Shown: positions 18,501-26,888, counted from the first letter of the stretch. The stretch: DNA of 49,159 nucleotides from a bacterium (GCA_021813325.1 JAKALA010000025.1:1-49159); one strand, 5' to 3'. Numbers and translations: made by a program. Notes: generated by a model from the letters alone, not told the origin.

Positions 18501-18701
18501 ACACCTATTGGTCCGCTAACGGGCTGGCAGGCATTAACTGGCCAGGCTTACACACAAGCCGGGACTCTCAATCTTGCCACTGGTGTTTTCACACAAACTG
18601 GCTTAAATTGGGGTCAAGCCGCTTTTTACGGCGTTGACGCGACTCTCGTCAATGGTGGCGCTTTTATGGGAACAACGTTGTCATCAAGCACTGGCAAGTG
18701 A
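12597..18701 (+). CDS. giant secreted RHS protein with transglutaminase-like N-terminus and ART-like C-terminal tip
   Basis: A 2034-residue polymorphic-toxin-like protein. Signal peptide at 1-20. A transglutaminase-like domain (about 75-235) has the expected Cys (C118 in DQCALL) and a candidate Asp in YYLDPSFK, but the catalytic His position appears to be Arg (QRIWVN), so it may be inactive. An RHS shell start near 700 (DPVNLVDGSL...RTYSSARL) is followed by many YD repeats to about 1750. The RHS core ends in RFISADPSGFDAGLNWYAYASGNP...DPFGLG near 1790. The remaining ~240 residues are a variable tip. Residues 1901-1929 (LVQLTDSAGAAGI...SGTLIG..GIYAGP), then VPIP and PIGP motifs, resemble HYD1-type ADP-ribosyltransferase toxin tips; the usual His is Gln (Q1903). 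The tip assignment is from pattern memory, not a search. A macro-domain gene follows one gene downstream. Confidence 0.85.
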   Translation: MNTPRFLILALLAISSICRAQDTTTPSWAQNINALAPSVAGGSQPLFQAQATPLTQTGAAVAEAITPDIQALANNLGNDPTRIFNYVHDQIRYVHYFGSKKGAELTLLERSGNDFDQCALLSALLQAAGYSPTYQFAMQMMPYDNPTNHQDLHHWLGLSLQNTNWNNTLNMFSYLAGTRGFPVWYTFPPDTNTIAIQRIWVNLSIGGTNYYLDPSFKVSEPVSGINLASAMALNTGTLYTGAGGTDTGYSVSGLSETSVRNNLQTCNSNLLGYISNNIPNATVAQVIGGQKIVPTMGLPLSTSLDFPLFTNSTYPLLNWTYEPTNFMGTFSIAFAGTNITWFTPQLAGQRLSLTFSSNGVAQIWLEDSNVLQMSNTSTSNTVAVTFSATHPYGGGWNSTTQTPIDGGPSKGFDLSSTNPYQCTNASYAVMYGFEPNQYWLQKRQRKLDSYLTQGLPNTSRQVTTETLNIMGLGWMVQTELAQELLCQEWSQLQENQHRFGRMGQETGKGYYVDVYLQLTGTLPATGGNTSDFNNEYQVFDVHSYISSAMEHGIIEQLQSSNLVAASTVKMLGIANSNSQPVYLASSANWTSGANIRNSLVNYGSSLSTLDGLIGSGYILLLPQNGSNHVAGATSWAGDGYVELGTSGNGRSMGMIIGGGYHGGYVSDPTATVNTPYVDMSGVNQPTYFNPQSVTLQTSPQLGADPVNLVDGSLQISATDLAEGETDPRGLRLTRTYSSARLNSNPAGMGPGWLNSYYCNALPISDPEGGLGTETVQQMSPMIVATYAALNIYTNTGSLDPKNWLVTALISKWGVDQLINNAVSVNVGNSTVQFVKQPDGSYSPPANCNMTLTKASGAFVLQERHGRTFKFNANNVLTNTTDQYGQFMKLAYNSNNLVTNITDWKGRSFTFTYTNGALTTVADNSGRSVSYGYTGGNLTSCTDPEHKTTTYVYDTNNELVATFDALNRLVETNIYDGAGHITTQLTEGSVSKTWQISASGYQTVETDPAGSQQVLTYDNKSRLISVQDGLGNLTQTIYDGQDHVVQTISPLGETNQFFYDGNNNIIETIDPRGFTNQFIYDNQNNLIRSVDGRGNVSTFGYNGQFSLTGQTNGAGDWVNYSYNSDGTLHSRSDFGGATTYGYDSYGQLNSITYPNGLGSESFLNDPFGDATNHTDARGFVTVFQFNNRLELTNTIAPTNLITSVAYDSADNVSARTDARRNVTSYTWTPTRKLLTTTLPTVAAGTPTVTNVYDNRDWLAETLDALQEPTFYTNNANQWLVSQTDPLHRTTTFGFDADGRKIATTNAAQEVMSQTWDGRGNLISSTDGANHTSLRAYDAAGNQAVLTNRNGKVWQFQFDGANRLTNTITPLSRKLSQSWNHQGRLATITDPAHQTTYLYYDGKGRLTNRTDNAGTTLYTFDANDNRTSVAGNGLTNTWTYDAYNRVSTYKDAYGNLIQYKYDGNGNLTNVVYPGGRNVYYTLDAGNHITQVKDWSGRITTLTYDLAGRLSTVTRPNGTFRTLSYDSAGELTNIWEQMANGLPIAWLRHNWNPSATMNWEFAAPLPHTNAPPSRSMTYNDDNELATVDGSSVTVDSDGNLTYGPLTNDNFATYTFDARNRLLNAGGVTNVYDAMNNRIGQTYATNSIVYVVNPNAKLPQVLMRIKNGMTNYYVYGVGLLYQVTETATATNTLTYHYDSRGSTIALSGDNGLVTDRMEYSLYGTLTYRAGASDTPFLFNGRFGVITDPNGLYNMNARFYNPYICRFISADPSGFDAGLNWYAYASGNPVSLTDPFGLGVGTSIFGGLRMIGGGIEATVGFTFAFVTSETVVGAVAGGAVGLHGVDSFQTGFRQMISGQQADSLTSQGLQAAGVPQTYANLTDAGISVIGTAGTSFFGASSATGPLVQLTDSAGAAGINSSGTLIGEGGIYAGPLANADASGLGVTWSTGLLPSSYEAAVPIPAAAEGAFSSVTPIGPLTGWQALTGQAYTQAGTLNLATGVFTQTGLNWGQAAFYGVDATLVNGGAFMGTTLSSSTGK

Positions 18702-18708
18702 AGTTGCA

Positions 18709-18954
18709 ATGAAGATTAAACCAAGCAGAATTCTTTTAATAGTTTGTGGCGGAGGCATCCTCGTCGCGATCCTGCTCGGTATTTTAGGTGCCGTATTAAA
18801 ATCGTCCGTGCTAGAAAGGGCTGGCGTTATTGCCTTTCTAGTTGCTGCCGTAATTTCTTGTTTGCCGCTCGTCCTTGGAGGCTGTTATTTGGGGTGGGAC
18901 AGAATGCACAAGCGATTGAGGCAAAATGCGGAAATTGAAGGGAAGTCAAAGTAG
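18709..18954 (+). CDS. small membrane protein, candidate RHS immunity protein
   Basis: An 81-residue protein from ATG 18709, seven bases after the RHS stop. Two membrane segments are visible (about 8-28 and 40-62), with a basic C-terminal tail (WDRMHKRLRQNAEIEGKSK). Genes directly after toxin-tipped RHS genes often encode immunity proteins, so this is a candidate, but the sequence itself shows only a small inner-membrane protein. Confidence 0.65.
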   Translation: MKIKPSRILLIVCGGGILVAILLGILGAVLKSSVLERAGVIAFLVAAVISCLPLVLGGCYLGWDRMHKRLRQNAEIEGKSK

Positions 18955-18962
18955 AACGTGAG

Positions 18963-19469
18963 ATGGCACGATTTCAAATTTGCGAAGGCGATTTGCTCGA
19001 CCAGCAAGTTGAAGTCATCGTGAATTCGTGGAATCGAAATATCTTTCCTTGGTGGTTGCTGCTGCCGCAAGGCGTGTCGGGTGCCATCAGGCGAAAGGCA
19101 GGCTCTGCTCCGTTCCATGAATTGGCGGGGATGGGGCTGATTGCCCTTGGCGATGCAGTTGTTACCACGGCAGGGCGTTTGCCGTTCAAAGCCATTATCC
19201 ATGTTGCTGGAATCAGTTTGCTGTGGGTTTCGTCCGAACGCGCAATTCGCGCCAGCGTCCGTAATGCACTAAAAATTGCTGCGACGAGCCGCTATCAATC
19301 AATCGCTTTTCCGATTATTGGGTCCGGCACCGGCGGGTATGCTGTCGAAAAAGCATTGGAATTCATGCAAGACGAAATTCAGAAAAATTCCTACGACGGT
19401 GAAGTCCGAGTCGTGCGCTACGCTGGAAAATTGAACGAAGCTAAACCGACCGTTGAAAACAAGACGTGA
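18963..19469 (+). CDS. macro-domain protein, possible ADP-ribosyl hydrolase immunity
   Basis: A 168-residue single macro domain. The ADP-ribose-binding elements are visible: N-terminal GDLLDQQVEVIVNSWN, then GVSGAIRRKAG, then GDAVVTTAGRLPFKAIIHVAG, and the C-terminal loop SIAFPIIGSGTGGY. Macro domains bind ADP-ribose and several remove it from proteins or DNA (for example DarG counteracting DarT). It sits nine bases after the small membrane gene, in the same run as the RHS gene. If the RHS tip is an ADP-ribosyltransferase, this protein could reverse its modification. A stand-alone macro protein unrelated to the toxin is the alternative. Confidence 0.85.
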   Translation: MARFQICEGDLLDQQVEVIVNSWNRNIFPWWLLLPQGVSGAIRRKAGSAPFHELAGMGLIALGDAVVTTAGRLPFKAIIHVAGISLLWVSSERAIRASVRNALKIAATSRYQSIAFPIIGSGTGGYAVEKALEFMQDEIQKNSYDGEVRVVRYAGKLNEAKPTVENKT

Positions 19470-19789
19470 TTATGCAGCCGCTCGAAGCTTTTCGCATCCT
19501 TACGCATCAGCCTTTCAAAAGTTCACCGAAATCTATGGAATACCTGTTTTGCCACCAGGCAGTTGACAGCGGCCATTTCGTGACGGCCGGAAATTTGTGA
19601 GAAAATGTGCAAAATAAATCGCGTTATGCTCGGAATTGAATAACCTTATGTTCAGTTCAAACGATGGCTTGTCTGTTCGGGCATTGCGGCTTTCTGGCCG
19701 CTCAACTGTGGACAATTTGGGATAAAGCGCCCGTCAATTCGGACGTTAAAAAAAAGCAGTCACACTGACAACACTGTTGATTTTCAAAC
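19470..19789. other. intergenic region, nothing recognised
   Basis: A 320-bp AT-richer gap between the macro-domain gene and the MORN-repeat gene. It holds only a small GCGGC/GCCGC hairpin near 19684-19700. No gene or clear promoter is seen. Confidence 0.4.
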
Positions 19790-20626
19790 ATGCCGAAACG
19801 TCGCATAGAGCGGTATTATTACCGCAATGGACAAATCCGCATGGAAAACAGGGAAGTGGGCGGGCAACTTCACGGTATTTGCCGCACCTGGCATTACAAT
19901 GGCCAACTGGCTGAAGAACAACGTTACCACCACGGCAAATCGCACGGCCTCAGCCAGCAATGGGATGAACACGGCCATCTGCTTGGTTCCTTCACCATGC
20001 ACCACGGCACCGGCAGACAACGGTATTGGCACAACAATGGCCGGTTAAGATCAGAATTCAATTCCCTCAACGGCAAATTTTTTGGACGACTGCGGATTTG
20101 GTTGCGGGACGGCACACTGGTTCAAGAGACCTACTACATCAGCAACGTGGATGTGACCCGCGCCGCCTATTTGAAAGCCGCCCGCAAATATCCTGACTGG
20201 CCGCAACACGCAGGAGAACCGGCGGGAAAAGTGGCGCGTGATGACCGAGGCTTGAAACGCAAGGAGCATGAATTGTTCATCGAATCACTTTTGGAAAAGT
20301 CCTGCGCCGAAGCACGGCAATGGTTGGGCACGGCCAAAAACCCCGACCTCCGTTCGCTGGCAAGATTTCGCACAGCAAAGGCGGCGCTTCAATTCGTCGA
20401 AACCCTATATGCCGCCGGAGCGGAAACCGTCATTGCCGCTGTCATTTACATGGGTAAGCGTGGAAAACAATTCGCCGACCGGCTATTGGTCAAACTGCCG
20501 AAAACGCCGGCAAAACGGAAGGCGCTACGAAAGATCTGTCAGGATTTATGCGCCCAACGAGGTGGCGCTTTTTTGCCGGTCGAAAAAGACATGGGTGAAA
20601 GCCACCTGTTTATCAATCTGGAATAA
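19790..20626 (+). CDS. YwqK-like MORN-repeat protein (antitoxin/immunity-type)
   Basis: A 278-residue protein. Residues 1-115 hold about five MORN-variant repeats (patterns such as YYRNGQIRMENREVGGQLHG, W.YNGQL..E..YHHGKSHG, YWHNNGRLRSEF). The rest is a helical domain with repeated Leu/Ala segments. Proteins with this repeat are commonly annotated as YwqK-family antitoxins and occur next to secreted toxins. Its place after the RHS/macro genes fits an immunity role, but no cognate toxin is identified. Confidence 0.7.
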   Translation: MPKRRIERYYYRNGQIRMENREVGGQLHGICRTWHYNGQLAEEQRYHHGKSHGLSQQWDEHGHLLGSFTMHHGTGRQRYWHNNGRLRSEFNSLNGKFFGRLRIWLRDGTLVQETYYISNVDVTRAAYLKAARKYPDWPQHAGEPAGKVARDDRGLKRKEHELFIESLLEKSCAEARQWLGTAKNPDLRSLARFRTAKAALQFVETLYAAGAETVIAAVIYMGKRGKQFADRLLVKLPKTPAKRKALRKICQDLCAQRGGAFLPVEKDMGESHLFINLE

Positions 20627-21119
20627 AGCCGCCGGGACCAACGGGCGGGAACTGACACGGCGGCCTCGCTAATATCGCTCCGGCCCGCCTTCCGTCATTT
20701 CCCGCCCGCTCGTCCCTTGCGCGGAATGCTGAAAACGCCATTGGCGTTTGCTTCCGTCAGCAATCGGTGCGCGCCGTTACGCGCCGGCTTCGTTCCTAAT
20801 ATCGTCTCTGCGCCGCGCTCCACTTTCCGCTCCCCGCTTGCTGACCGAAGCGGGTTCAATTTTTCACCGTTGAATAATCACTTCTCAAGCAATCCATAGT
20901 GCCAATTCGTAAAGCGGGATGTTGCCCGCGTTCGCAGCGATGAAAAGGCGGGGCGATTATATGGCGTTGGCGGAAACGTCAAGGATACTTCGGGTCGGCT
21001 CGAACACCCCAACTCGCCGCGTTCCGATCCTCCTTGACCTTTCCGCCAACGCCAAAGCCCTGCCTTTTAGGTTTTCATCGCGCACACCTGTCGCTGCGCG
21101 TGCAAAACAAATAAACATT
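20627..21119. other. structured non-coding block
   Basis: About 490 bp without a good gene, but with strong secondary-structure potential. A hairpin AAACGCC-ATT-GGCGTTT (20733-20749) sits inside a GCTGA...TCAGC outer pair (20728-20761). A long imperfect inverted repeat spans 20922-21105. It could be a structured RNA, a palindromic MITE-like element, or an attC-like recombination site; consensus attC ends were not found. Confidence 0.4.
20922..21105. repeat. long imperfect inverted repeat
   Basis: The core arms 20963-20985 and 21031-21053 match at 22 of 23 positions (GGCGTTGGCGGAAA ... TTTCCGCCAACGCC plus a TCAAGGA/TCCTTGA extension), with a 45-base loop. Pairing continues outward with interruptions: GCGATGAAAA (20937-20946) with TTTTCATCGC (21072-21081), and TTGCCCGCG (20922-20930) with CGCGTGCAA (21097-21105). 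Confidence 0.75.
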
Positions 21120-21728
21120 ATGAATACAACATCATCGGTCAAGATCACTCCGGCGTCGTTGCGGGTCGTTACGCACTGGCGGCGGTTCTCGTCTGGCTTG
21201 TGGCGCGTGCCCGAAGGCGACATTGCCGCCGCCTATTGCGCGGACACCTTTCCCAAAATCAAGGTGTTCACGCACGAAGGACGTTTGTTCACCAACTGCG
21301 GTTGCAGTTATTCCAATGCCTTTGAAACGGAAGCGAATTGCTATCCGCTCATTCCCGCTGACGAGTATCGTGGCGCGGAGTTCGTGCCATATTCGTATGA
21401 AGGGCGTGAAGCTGCCTACAAGGGAAAGGTTTTCAAACTCGGCGCGAAAATCATATTCGCCGCATCTGACCCCACTCTTGAGGAATGGCGGCATTTGCTC
21501 CGCGTGCTTTATGCCGACGGTGGTTACTTCGCGTCGAATTGCACCTATGGTGGATTTCTCGCCAATCGTTTTGCCCCCAAATCAGATAGCGGACGCAAGG
21601 CATGGTTCGAGGAATTGGCCGAGTGTGGCGGACGAGTCATGCCGCGCACACAGGAGGAAATGCGCCGGTTGCTTGCGCTGGAATCGGAATACGCCAACCA
21701 GCCCCAACAAATTGACTTCGCCCTATGA
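21120..21728 (+). CDS. hypothetical protein
   Basis: A 202-residue protein from ATG 21120, after the structured block. I do not recognise the family. It carries cysteines in TNCGCSYSN, EANCYP and ASNCTYGG, which might bind metal or form disulfides, but it has no signal peptide. A central segment EEWRHLLRVLYADGGYFASN looks well ordered. It is tail-to-tail with the AraC-type regulator at 21782. Confidence 0.65.
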   Translation: MNTTSSVKITPASLRVVTHWRRFSSGLWRVPEGDIAAAYCADTFPKIKVFTHEGRLFTNCGCSYSNAFETEANCYPLIPADEYRGAEFVPYSYEGREAAYKGKVFKLGAKIIFAASDPTLEEWRHLLRVLYADGGYFASNCTYGGFLANRFAPKSDSGRKAWFEELAECGGRVMPRTQEEMRRLLALESEYANQPQQIDFAL

Positions 21729-21781
21729 CATCGCTGACGAAAACTGTCCGGCGCGTGACCGTTGAAAACGTATGGCTGCCA

Positions 21782-22792
21782 TTATGTCGCAGCCAGCGCC
21801 GCGCTGTGTCGCGTGCGCCATTCACCCGGCGAGGTGCCTTCCCACAAATGAAAGGCCCGGAAAAACGAGTTGGTATCCTCGTAGCCCAGCAGGTAGGCGG
21901 CCTCGTTCAACTCGACTGCGTTGTGCTTCAGATAGTGGCGCGCTAATTCGCGCCGGGTATCTTCCACCACTTCTTGAAACGAAATGCCCGCATCGGTCAG
22001 CCGACGTTGCAATGTGCGTGCGCTGACTCCAAGCTCCCGCGCGACGTGCTGCAACGTCGGGCGTTTGCCCGCCAGCGACCGTTTGAGCGTATGCTTCACC
22101 TGATCGCCCACGTCCGCGCTCTGGTTCCGCGCCTGTAATTCGGCTTCCAACTGCGGCCCGACCACCGCCAGCAAATCCTCGTTGTGCGTGACGAATGGCC
22201 GGTCCAAATCGCTGCTACGGAACACGAGCGCGTTGCGCCCGGCCTTGAATCGCACGCGGCAGCCGTAATGATTTTCCAGCAACTCACGGTGCTGTGGTGT
22301 GCGTGTTAGCTCCACCCGCAGTGGCGTGATATGCCCGTCAGTGCCCTTGCGCGCAATGGACGCTATCCAGGCCAGGACCAAGTCCGCCATCACGTCCGGC
22401 TGTGCTTCCGTCGCTTCGAGATAGAAAAATTCAACTGATGTTTCGTCGCCGTTGGTGTGAACGCGGATTTCCTCCGGGCAGGTGAGTCGCTTGTAGCGAG
22501 CCATGCGTTGGAGCGCGTCGCGGAAGGAACGGCTGCAAACGGCGGCGATGGCCGTCGGATGATAGCGTTCCAAGCGCGGTTCGGCACCGAACTTCAGACC
22601 AATCGCCGGGTCGCAACTCGCCTCTCCAATGGCTCGCCACAGGGCAAACAACTCGGCCGTCGTGGCGTAGATTTTTTCCTGCTGAAAAAATCCCATCGGC
22701 AAACCCGCGCGTTGCAGCAAGGCTGACAGCGCGATTTTGTGCTCTGCCAGCCGTTGCGCCAACAGACTCGAAACTCGAAAACGATCATTCAT
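21782..22792 (-). CDS. AraC-family transcriptional regulator
   Basis: A 336-residue regulator. The N-terminal ligand-binding part (about 15-210, arabinose-binding-regulator type) is followed by a C-terminal double helix-turn-helix with the AraC signature: LQHVARELGVSARTLQRRL, then YLLGYEDTNSFFRAFHLWEGTSPGEWR. It lies on the same strand as, and just downstream of, the CMD/AKR/ADH genes, and probably controls them in response to a small molecule. Such regulators often accompany oxidoreductase groups. Confidence 0.92.
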   Translation of the reverse strand: MNDRFRVSSLLAQRLAEHKIALSALLQRAGLPMGFFQQEKIYATTAELFALWRAIGEASCDPAIGLKFGAEPRLERYHPTAIAAVCSRSFRDALQRMARYKRLTCPEEIRVHTNGDETSVEFFYLEATEAQPDVMADLVLAWIASIARKGTDGHITPLRVELTRTPQHRELLENHYGCRVRFKAGRNALVFRSSDLDRPFVTHNEDLLAVVGPQLEAELQARNQSADVGDQVKHTLKRSLAGKRPTLQHVARELGVSARTLQRRLTDAGISFQEVVEDTRRELARHYLKHNAVELNEAAYLLGYEDTNSFFRAFHLWEGTSPGEWRTRHSAALAAT

Positions 22793-22844
22793 GGTTTGAG
22801 TAAATCCATGTCAATGAGGAACCCAACATACTCCAGGATGTTGG

Positions 22845-23600
22845 TCATGTCACTTCATTCAAGCATTTCAAGGCATTTAGTGTGCGCGGATAGCCGACCC
22901 ACGGAAGCAATTGCGTCATCAAATCCACCAGCACACTCCGGTCGTTTCCCACGTTCAAATTGCCTTGAATGTGTCCTTTGATTTGGGATTCAGTTCCGCC
23001 GAGCGCGGCGAGAATGGAAAACGTCACGAGTTCGCGGATTTTAATATCGAGACCGCGGCGGGTGTAATAATCGCCAAAACAATTCGCGGATAAAAACCGT
23101 TGGATGTGCAACAGGTCTTTGGGCGATTGCTCATACATTTGATCAATCATGTTGCCGAACACGGCTTTTTGCACAGCCAATCCTTTCTCGAAACGGTTCT
23201 TCGCGCCGGTGGTTGATTGGTTTTCCAATGGCAATTCGATTCCCCGATTGGTCAGCACTTCATTGGTGGCGTGGAAAAAGTCAAACGCCTTGGCCATCCC
23301 GACATACGGCACGGATTGATACAAGATTTCTTTGATCTCAACCGGCGTCACCCCGACGTTGAGCGCGCCGCCGACCATGATTTTGTATTCATTCACCGAC
23401 TGGCATCCGATCAGCACGGCCAGAATCATCATCACTCTGGTTTTGGAGTCCAAGCTGCTATGCGCCGGCACTTCGTCGAAGGCGAAGTTGTCAAAGACCT
23501 CAATCAACTCCGGGTCGGTGGTCTGCAAAGTCGATTGGTGATTGGGAAACAACTCCTCGTGGTTGCGATGAGCGGCTTCGCTGATGTTCAGCCGGTTCAT
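22845..23600 (-). CDS. carboxymuconolactone decarboxylase-family protein
   Basis: A 251-residue protein with two CMD/AhpD-like halves: LDSKTRVMMILAVLIGCQSVNEYKIMVGGALN (about 55-85) and DIKIRELVTFSILAALGGTESQIKGHIQGNLNVG (about 180-215). CMD-fold proteins include decarboxylases and alkylhydroperoxidases. The usual AhpD CxxC is absent and only one Cys lies in the first half, so thioredoxin-like peroxidase activity is doubtful. The start is ATG 23600, two bases after the aldo-keto reductase stop. It probably belongs to the ADH/AKR operon. Confidence 0.85.
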   Translation of the reverse strand: MNRLNISEAAHRNHEELFPNHQSTLQTTDPELIEVFDNFAFDEVPAHSSLDSKTRVMMILAVLIGCQSVNEYKIMVGGALNVGVTPVEIKEILYQSVPYVGMAKAFDFFHATNEVLTNRGIELPLENQSTTGAKNRFEKGLAVQKAVFGNMIDQMYEQSPKDLLHIQRFLSANCFGDYYTRRGLDIKIRELVTFSILAALGGTESQIKGHIQGNLNVGNDRSVLVDLMTQLLPWVGYPRTLNALKCLNEVT

Positions 23601-23602
23601 AT

Positions 23603-24610
<1,008 letters not shown>

Positions 24611-24633
24611 TTATTTTTTCCAGTGTCAGTTAT

Positions 24634-25704
24634 TCAGATTTCAGATTTGAGCGAGGCCAGATCAATGACGAACCGATACCGCACGTCCTGTTTGAGCATC
24701 CGCTCATAGGCTTCGTTGATTTTTTGCATCGGGATCAGTTCGATGTCCGACACAATCTTGTGCGCGGCGCAGAAATCCAGCATCTGCTGCGTTTCCGCGA
24801 TGCCACCGATGCACGAGCCGGCGAAATTGCGGCGCGGGAACAGCAGGTTGAAAACATTTACCGGCAGCGGCTGCGCGGGCACGCCCACCTGCGTGAGCGT
24901 GCCGTCCAGCTTCAGCAGGCTCAAATAGGCGTTGATGTCGTGCTGGGCCGAAACGGCGTCGAGGATGAAATCAAAACTGCTCTGGTGCTTCTTCATCGAG
25001 CTGGCGTCCTTGGAGACCACCACTTCATGCGCACCCAGCCGCAGACCATCCGCGAGTTTGTTGGGCGAAGTCGTAAACAGCACCACATGCGCGCCCAAAG
25101 CGCGGGCAAATTTAACGCCCATGTGACCCAACCCACCCAAGCCGACGATGCCGACTTTCTGGCCCGGCCCCACTTCCCAATGTCGCAGCGGTGAATAAGT
25201 CGTAATGCCCGCGCACAACAACGGCGCTGTCGCCGCTAAGTCCAATCCCGCCGGAACGCGCAGGACGAAAGCTTCGTCCACGACAATTTGCGTGGAGTAG
25301 CCGCCGAACGTGTGTCCGCCCAGATGTTTGTCGGGGCTGTTATACGTGAACGTGGCAGGCGAGTGGCAATACTGTTCGAGTCCCGCCTGGCAACTCGGAC
25401 AGGTGCGGCAGGAATCCACCATGCAGCCCACCGCCGCCGTGTCGCCCGGCTTGAACTTGGTCACACGACTGCCTACGCGTTTGACGCGACCAACAATCTC
25501 GTGACCGGGCACACACGGATAATTCGTGGGCATGACGTTGCTCCAATCATTGCGAACCGTGTGAAGATCGGAGTGGCAGACGCCGCAGTAGAGAGTTTCG
25601 ATTTCCACATCCAGCAAGCCAGGCTCGCGCCGGTTAATGCCAAACGGAGCCAGTGGCGAACTTGCACCTTGCGCTGCATACGCTTGAACTTTGGTTGTAT
25701 TCAT
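24634..25704 (-). CDS. zinc-dependent NAD(P) alcohol dehydrogenase (YahK/CAD type)
   Basis: A 356-residue medium-chain dehydrogenase. Catalytic zinc ligands are in CGVCHSDLH and GHE (PGHEIVGRV). The structural-zinc cysteine cluster is CMVDSCRTCPSCQAGLEQYC. The Rossmann motif GLGGLGHMGVKFA is near residue 190. It most resembles YahK/cinnamyl-alcohol-type enzymes that reduce aldehydes with NADPH. First gene of the ADH-AKR-CMD operon, with the AraC gene at its far end. Together they look like aldehyde detoxification cargo. Confidence 0.95.
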   Translation of the reverse strand: MNTTKVQAYAAQGASSPLAPFGINRREPGLLDVEIETLYCGVCHSDLHTVRNDWSNVMPTNYPCVPGHEIVGRVKRVGSRVTKFKPGDTAAVGCMVDSCRTCPSCQAGLEQYCHSPATFTYNSPDKHLGGHTFGGYSTQIVVDEAFVLRVPAGLDLAATAPLLCAGITTYSPLRHWEVGPGQKVGIVGLGGLGHMGVKFARALGAHVVLFTTSPNKLADGLRLGAHEVVVSKDASSMKKHQSSFDFILDAVSAQHDINAYLSLLKLDGTLTQVGVPAQPLPVNVFNLLFPRRNFAGSCIGGIAETQQMLDFCAAHKIVSDIELIPMQKINEAYERMLKQDVRYRFVIDLASLKSEI

Positions 25705-25950
25705 GCTTTGACCATACTTCAGCCTAAAAACCTGTCACTAGCAGAACGCGCCAATCTGCTTGCCAAACGCGCCAAAGACGTAGCTCGATAATCCGCCGCG
25801 CCAAAGACACTGCCCGAATCTACGATGTCCTTTGGTGGATGAAGCGCACCAAGGCCGACAAAATTCGGCTGGAAAAATTGCGCGAGCGCAAGGCGGCCAA
25901 GGCCGCGCGATTGGCCACACGGCGGGAACGCGCCGCAACCAAGCGGCTGT

Positions 25951-26859
25951 TCAACTGACAATAAGACAGTCGCGCGATTCATCCACCTGCAATCTGCCGC
26001 CGGAATTTTTCCCGGCCAGCAGGTGTTCGGCCAACGCGTCGCCGACTTGTTTTTCCACCGCATCGCGCATCGGACGCGCGCCGAGCTTGGGATGAAACCC
26101 TTTGCGGACCAGAAACGGCAAAACCGATTTGTCCAATTCCAGCGTGTGACCGCGTGCCGCGAGAAACTCGACTTCACGCGACAAAAACTTTTCGGCAATC
26201 TCCAACTGGTGTTCGTAGCTCAAGCGGCCAAATACCAGCTTCTCGGTAATGCGGGCAAAGATTTCAGGGCGCAACGCTTGTTGCGCGCGGGAAAGAACGT
26301 GCCGTTCCAGCGTCGCGTCATTGGAATGTTGCAATGTCATCAATTCCGCCGAGCCGATATTTGAAGTGAGCCAGACGTAGAACCCACTGAAGTCCAAAGT
26401 CTGCCCCGTGGCAATCGTGATGCGCGCGGCATCCAGCAGTTGCAACATAATATCCAGAACACGCGGATGCGCTTTTTCCGCTTCATCAAAAAGCAATGAT
26501 CCTTCGGCGGCGCGTTGACGCACCGCGCCCAGGTATCCGGCTTCGCCCAACTTCGCGCCGAGCAACAAGCCGAGCGATTCTTGAGTTTGAAATTCCGACA
26601 TATCAAAACGGAATAATTTATCCGCCCCGAATATCTGGTTGGTCAGCACGACGACTGTTTCGGTTTTTCCCACGCCGGTAGGTCCGAGCAGGAGGAAACT
26701 GCCGCGCGGACGCGCGGGCTTGGTGAGGCTCAATTCGCCGCGTTGCACCACCGACACCACACGCGGCAGAACTTGATTCTGCCCGCGAATTTCCGTCCGC
26801 AACACTCCATCCACTTTGCGAAGGCGTTCGAGTTTTTCATCAGAAAGCGTTGTATTCAT
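25951..26859 (-). CDS. ClpB-D2-like AAA+ ATPase
   Basis: A 302-residue protein equal to a single Clp/HSP100 second ATPase module. Walker A GPTGVGKT (59-66), pore loop GYLG (about 108-111), Walker B LLFDEAEKA (122-130), sensor 1 LTSNIGS (about 164-170), an arginine-finger-like LRPEIFARI, and the C-terminal small domain signature LGARPMRDAVEKQV. The N-terminal and D1 domains of ClpB are missing, so this is a stand-alone unfoldase-like ATPase. The start is ATG 26859; an upstream frame extension would run through the divergent promoter. It is divergent from the VirB2 gene, with the shared operator between them. It may remodel transfer proteins; no VirB11 is visible in the window. Confidence 0.85.
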   Translation of the reverse strand: MNTTLSDEKLERLRKVDGVLRTEIRGQNQVLPRVVSVVQRGELSLTKPARPRGSFLLLGPTGVGKTETVVVLTNQIFGADKLFRFDMSEFQTQESLGLLLGAKLGEAGYLGAVRQRAAEGSLLFDEAEKAHPRVLDIMLQLLDAARITIATGQTLDFSGFYVWLTSNIGSAELMTLQHSNDATLERHVLSRAQQALRPEIFARITEKLVFGRLSYEHQLEIAEKFLSREVEFLAARGHTLELDKSVLPFLVRKGFHPKLGARPMRDAVEKQVGDALAEHLLAGKNSGGRLQVDESRDCLIVS

Positions 26860-26888
26860 GGTTCCCAATCGTGCCCGAAAAATTTCTT

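Noticed and set aside
25839-25958. 39-residue basic plus-strand frame after the ADH gene
   Set aside because: MKRTKADKIRLEKLRERKAAK looks protein-like, but it is very short, has no clear start signal and overlaps the end of the ClpB-like gene. It may be a remnant of a larger gene; not called.
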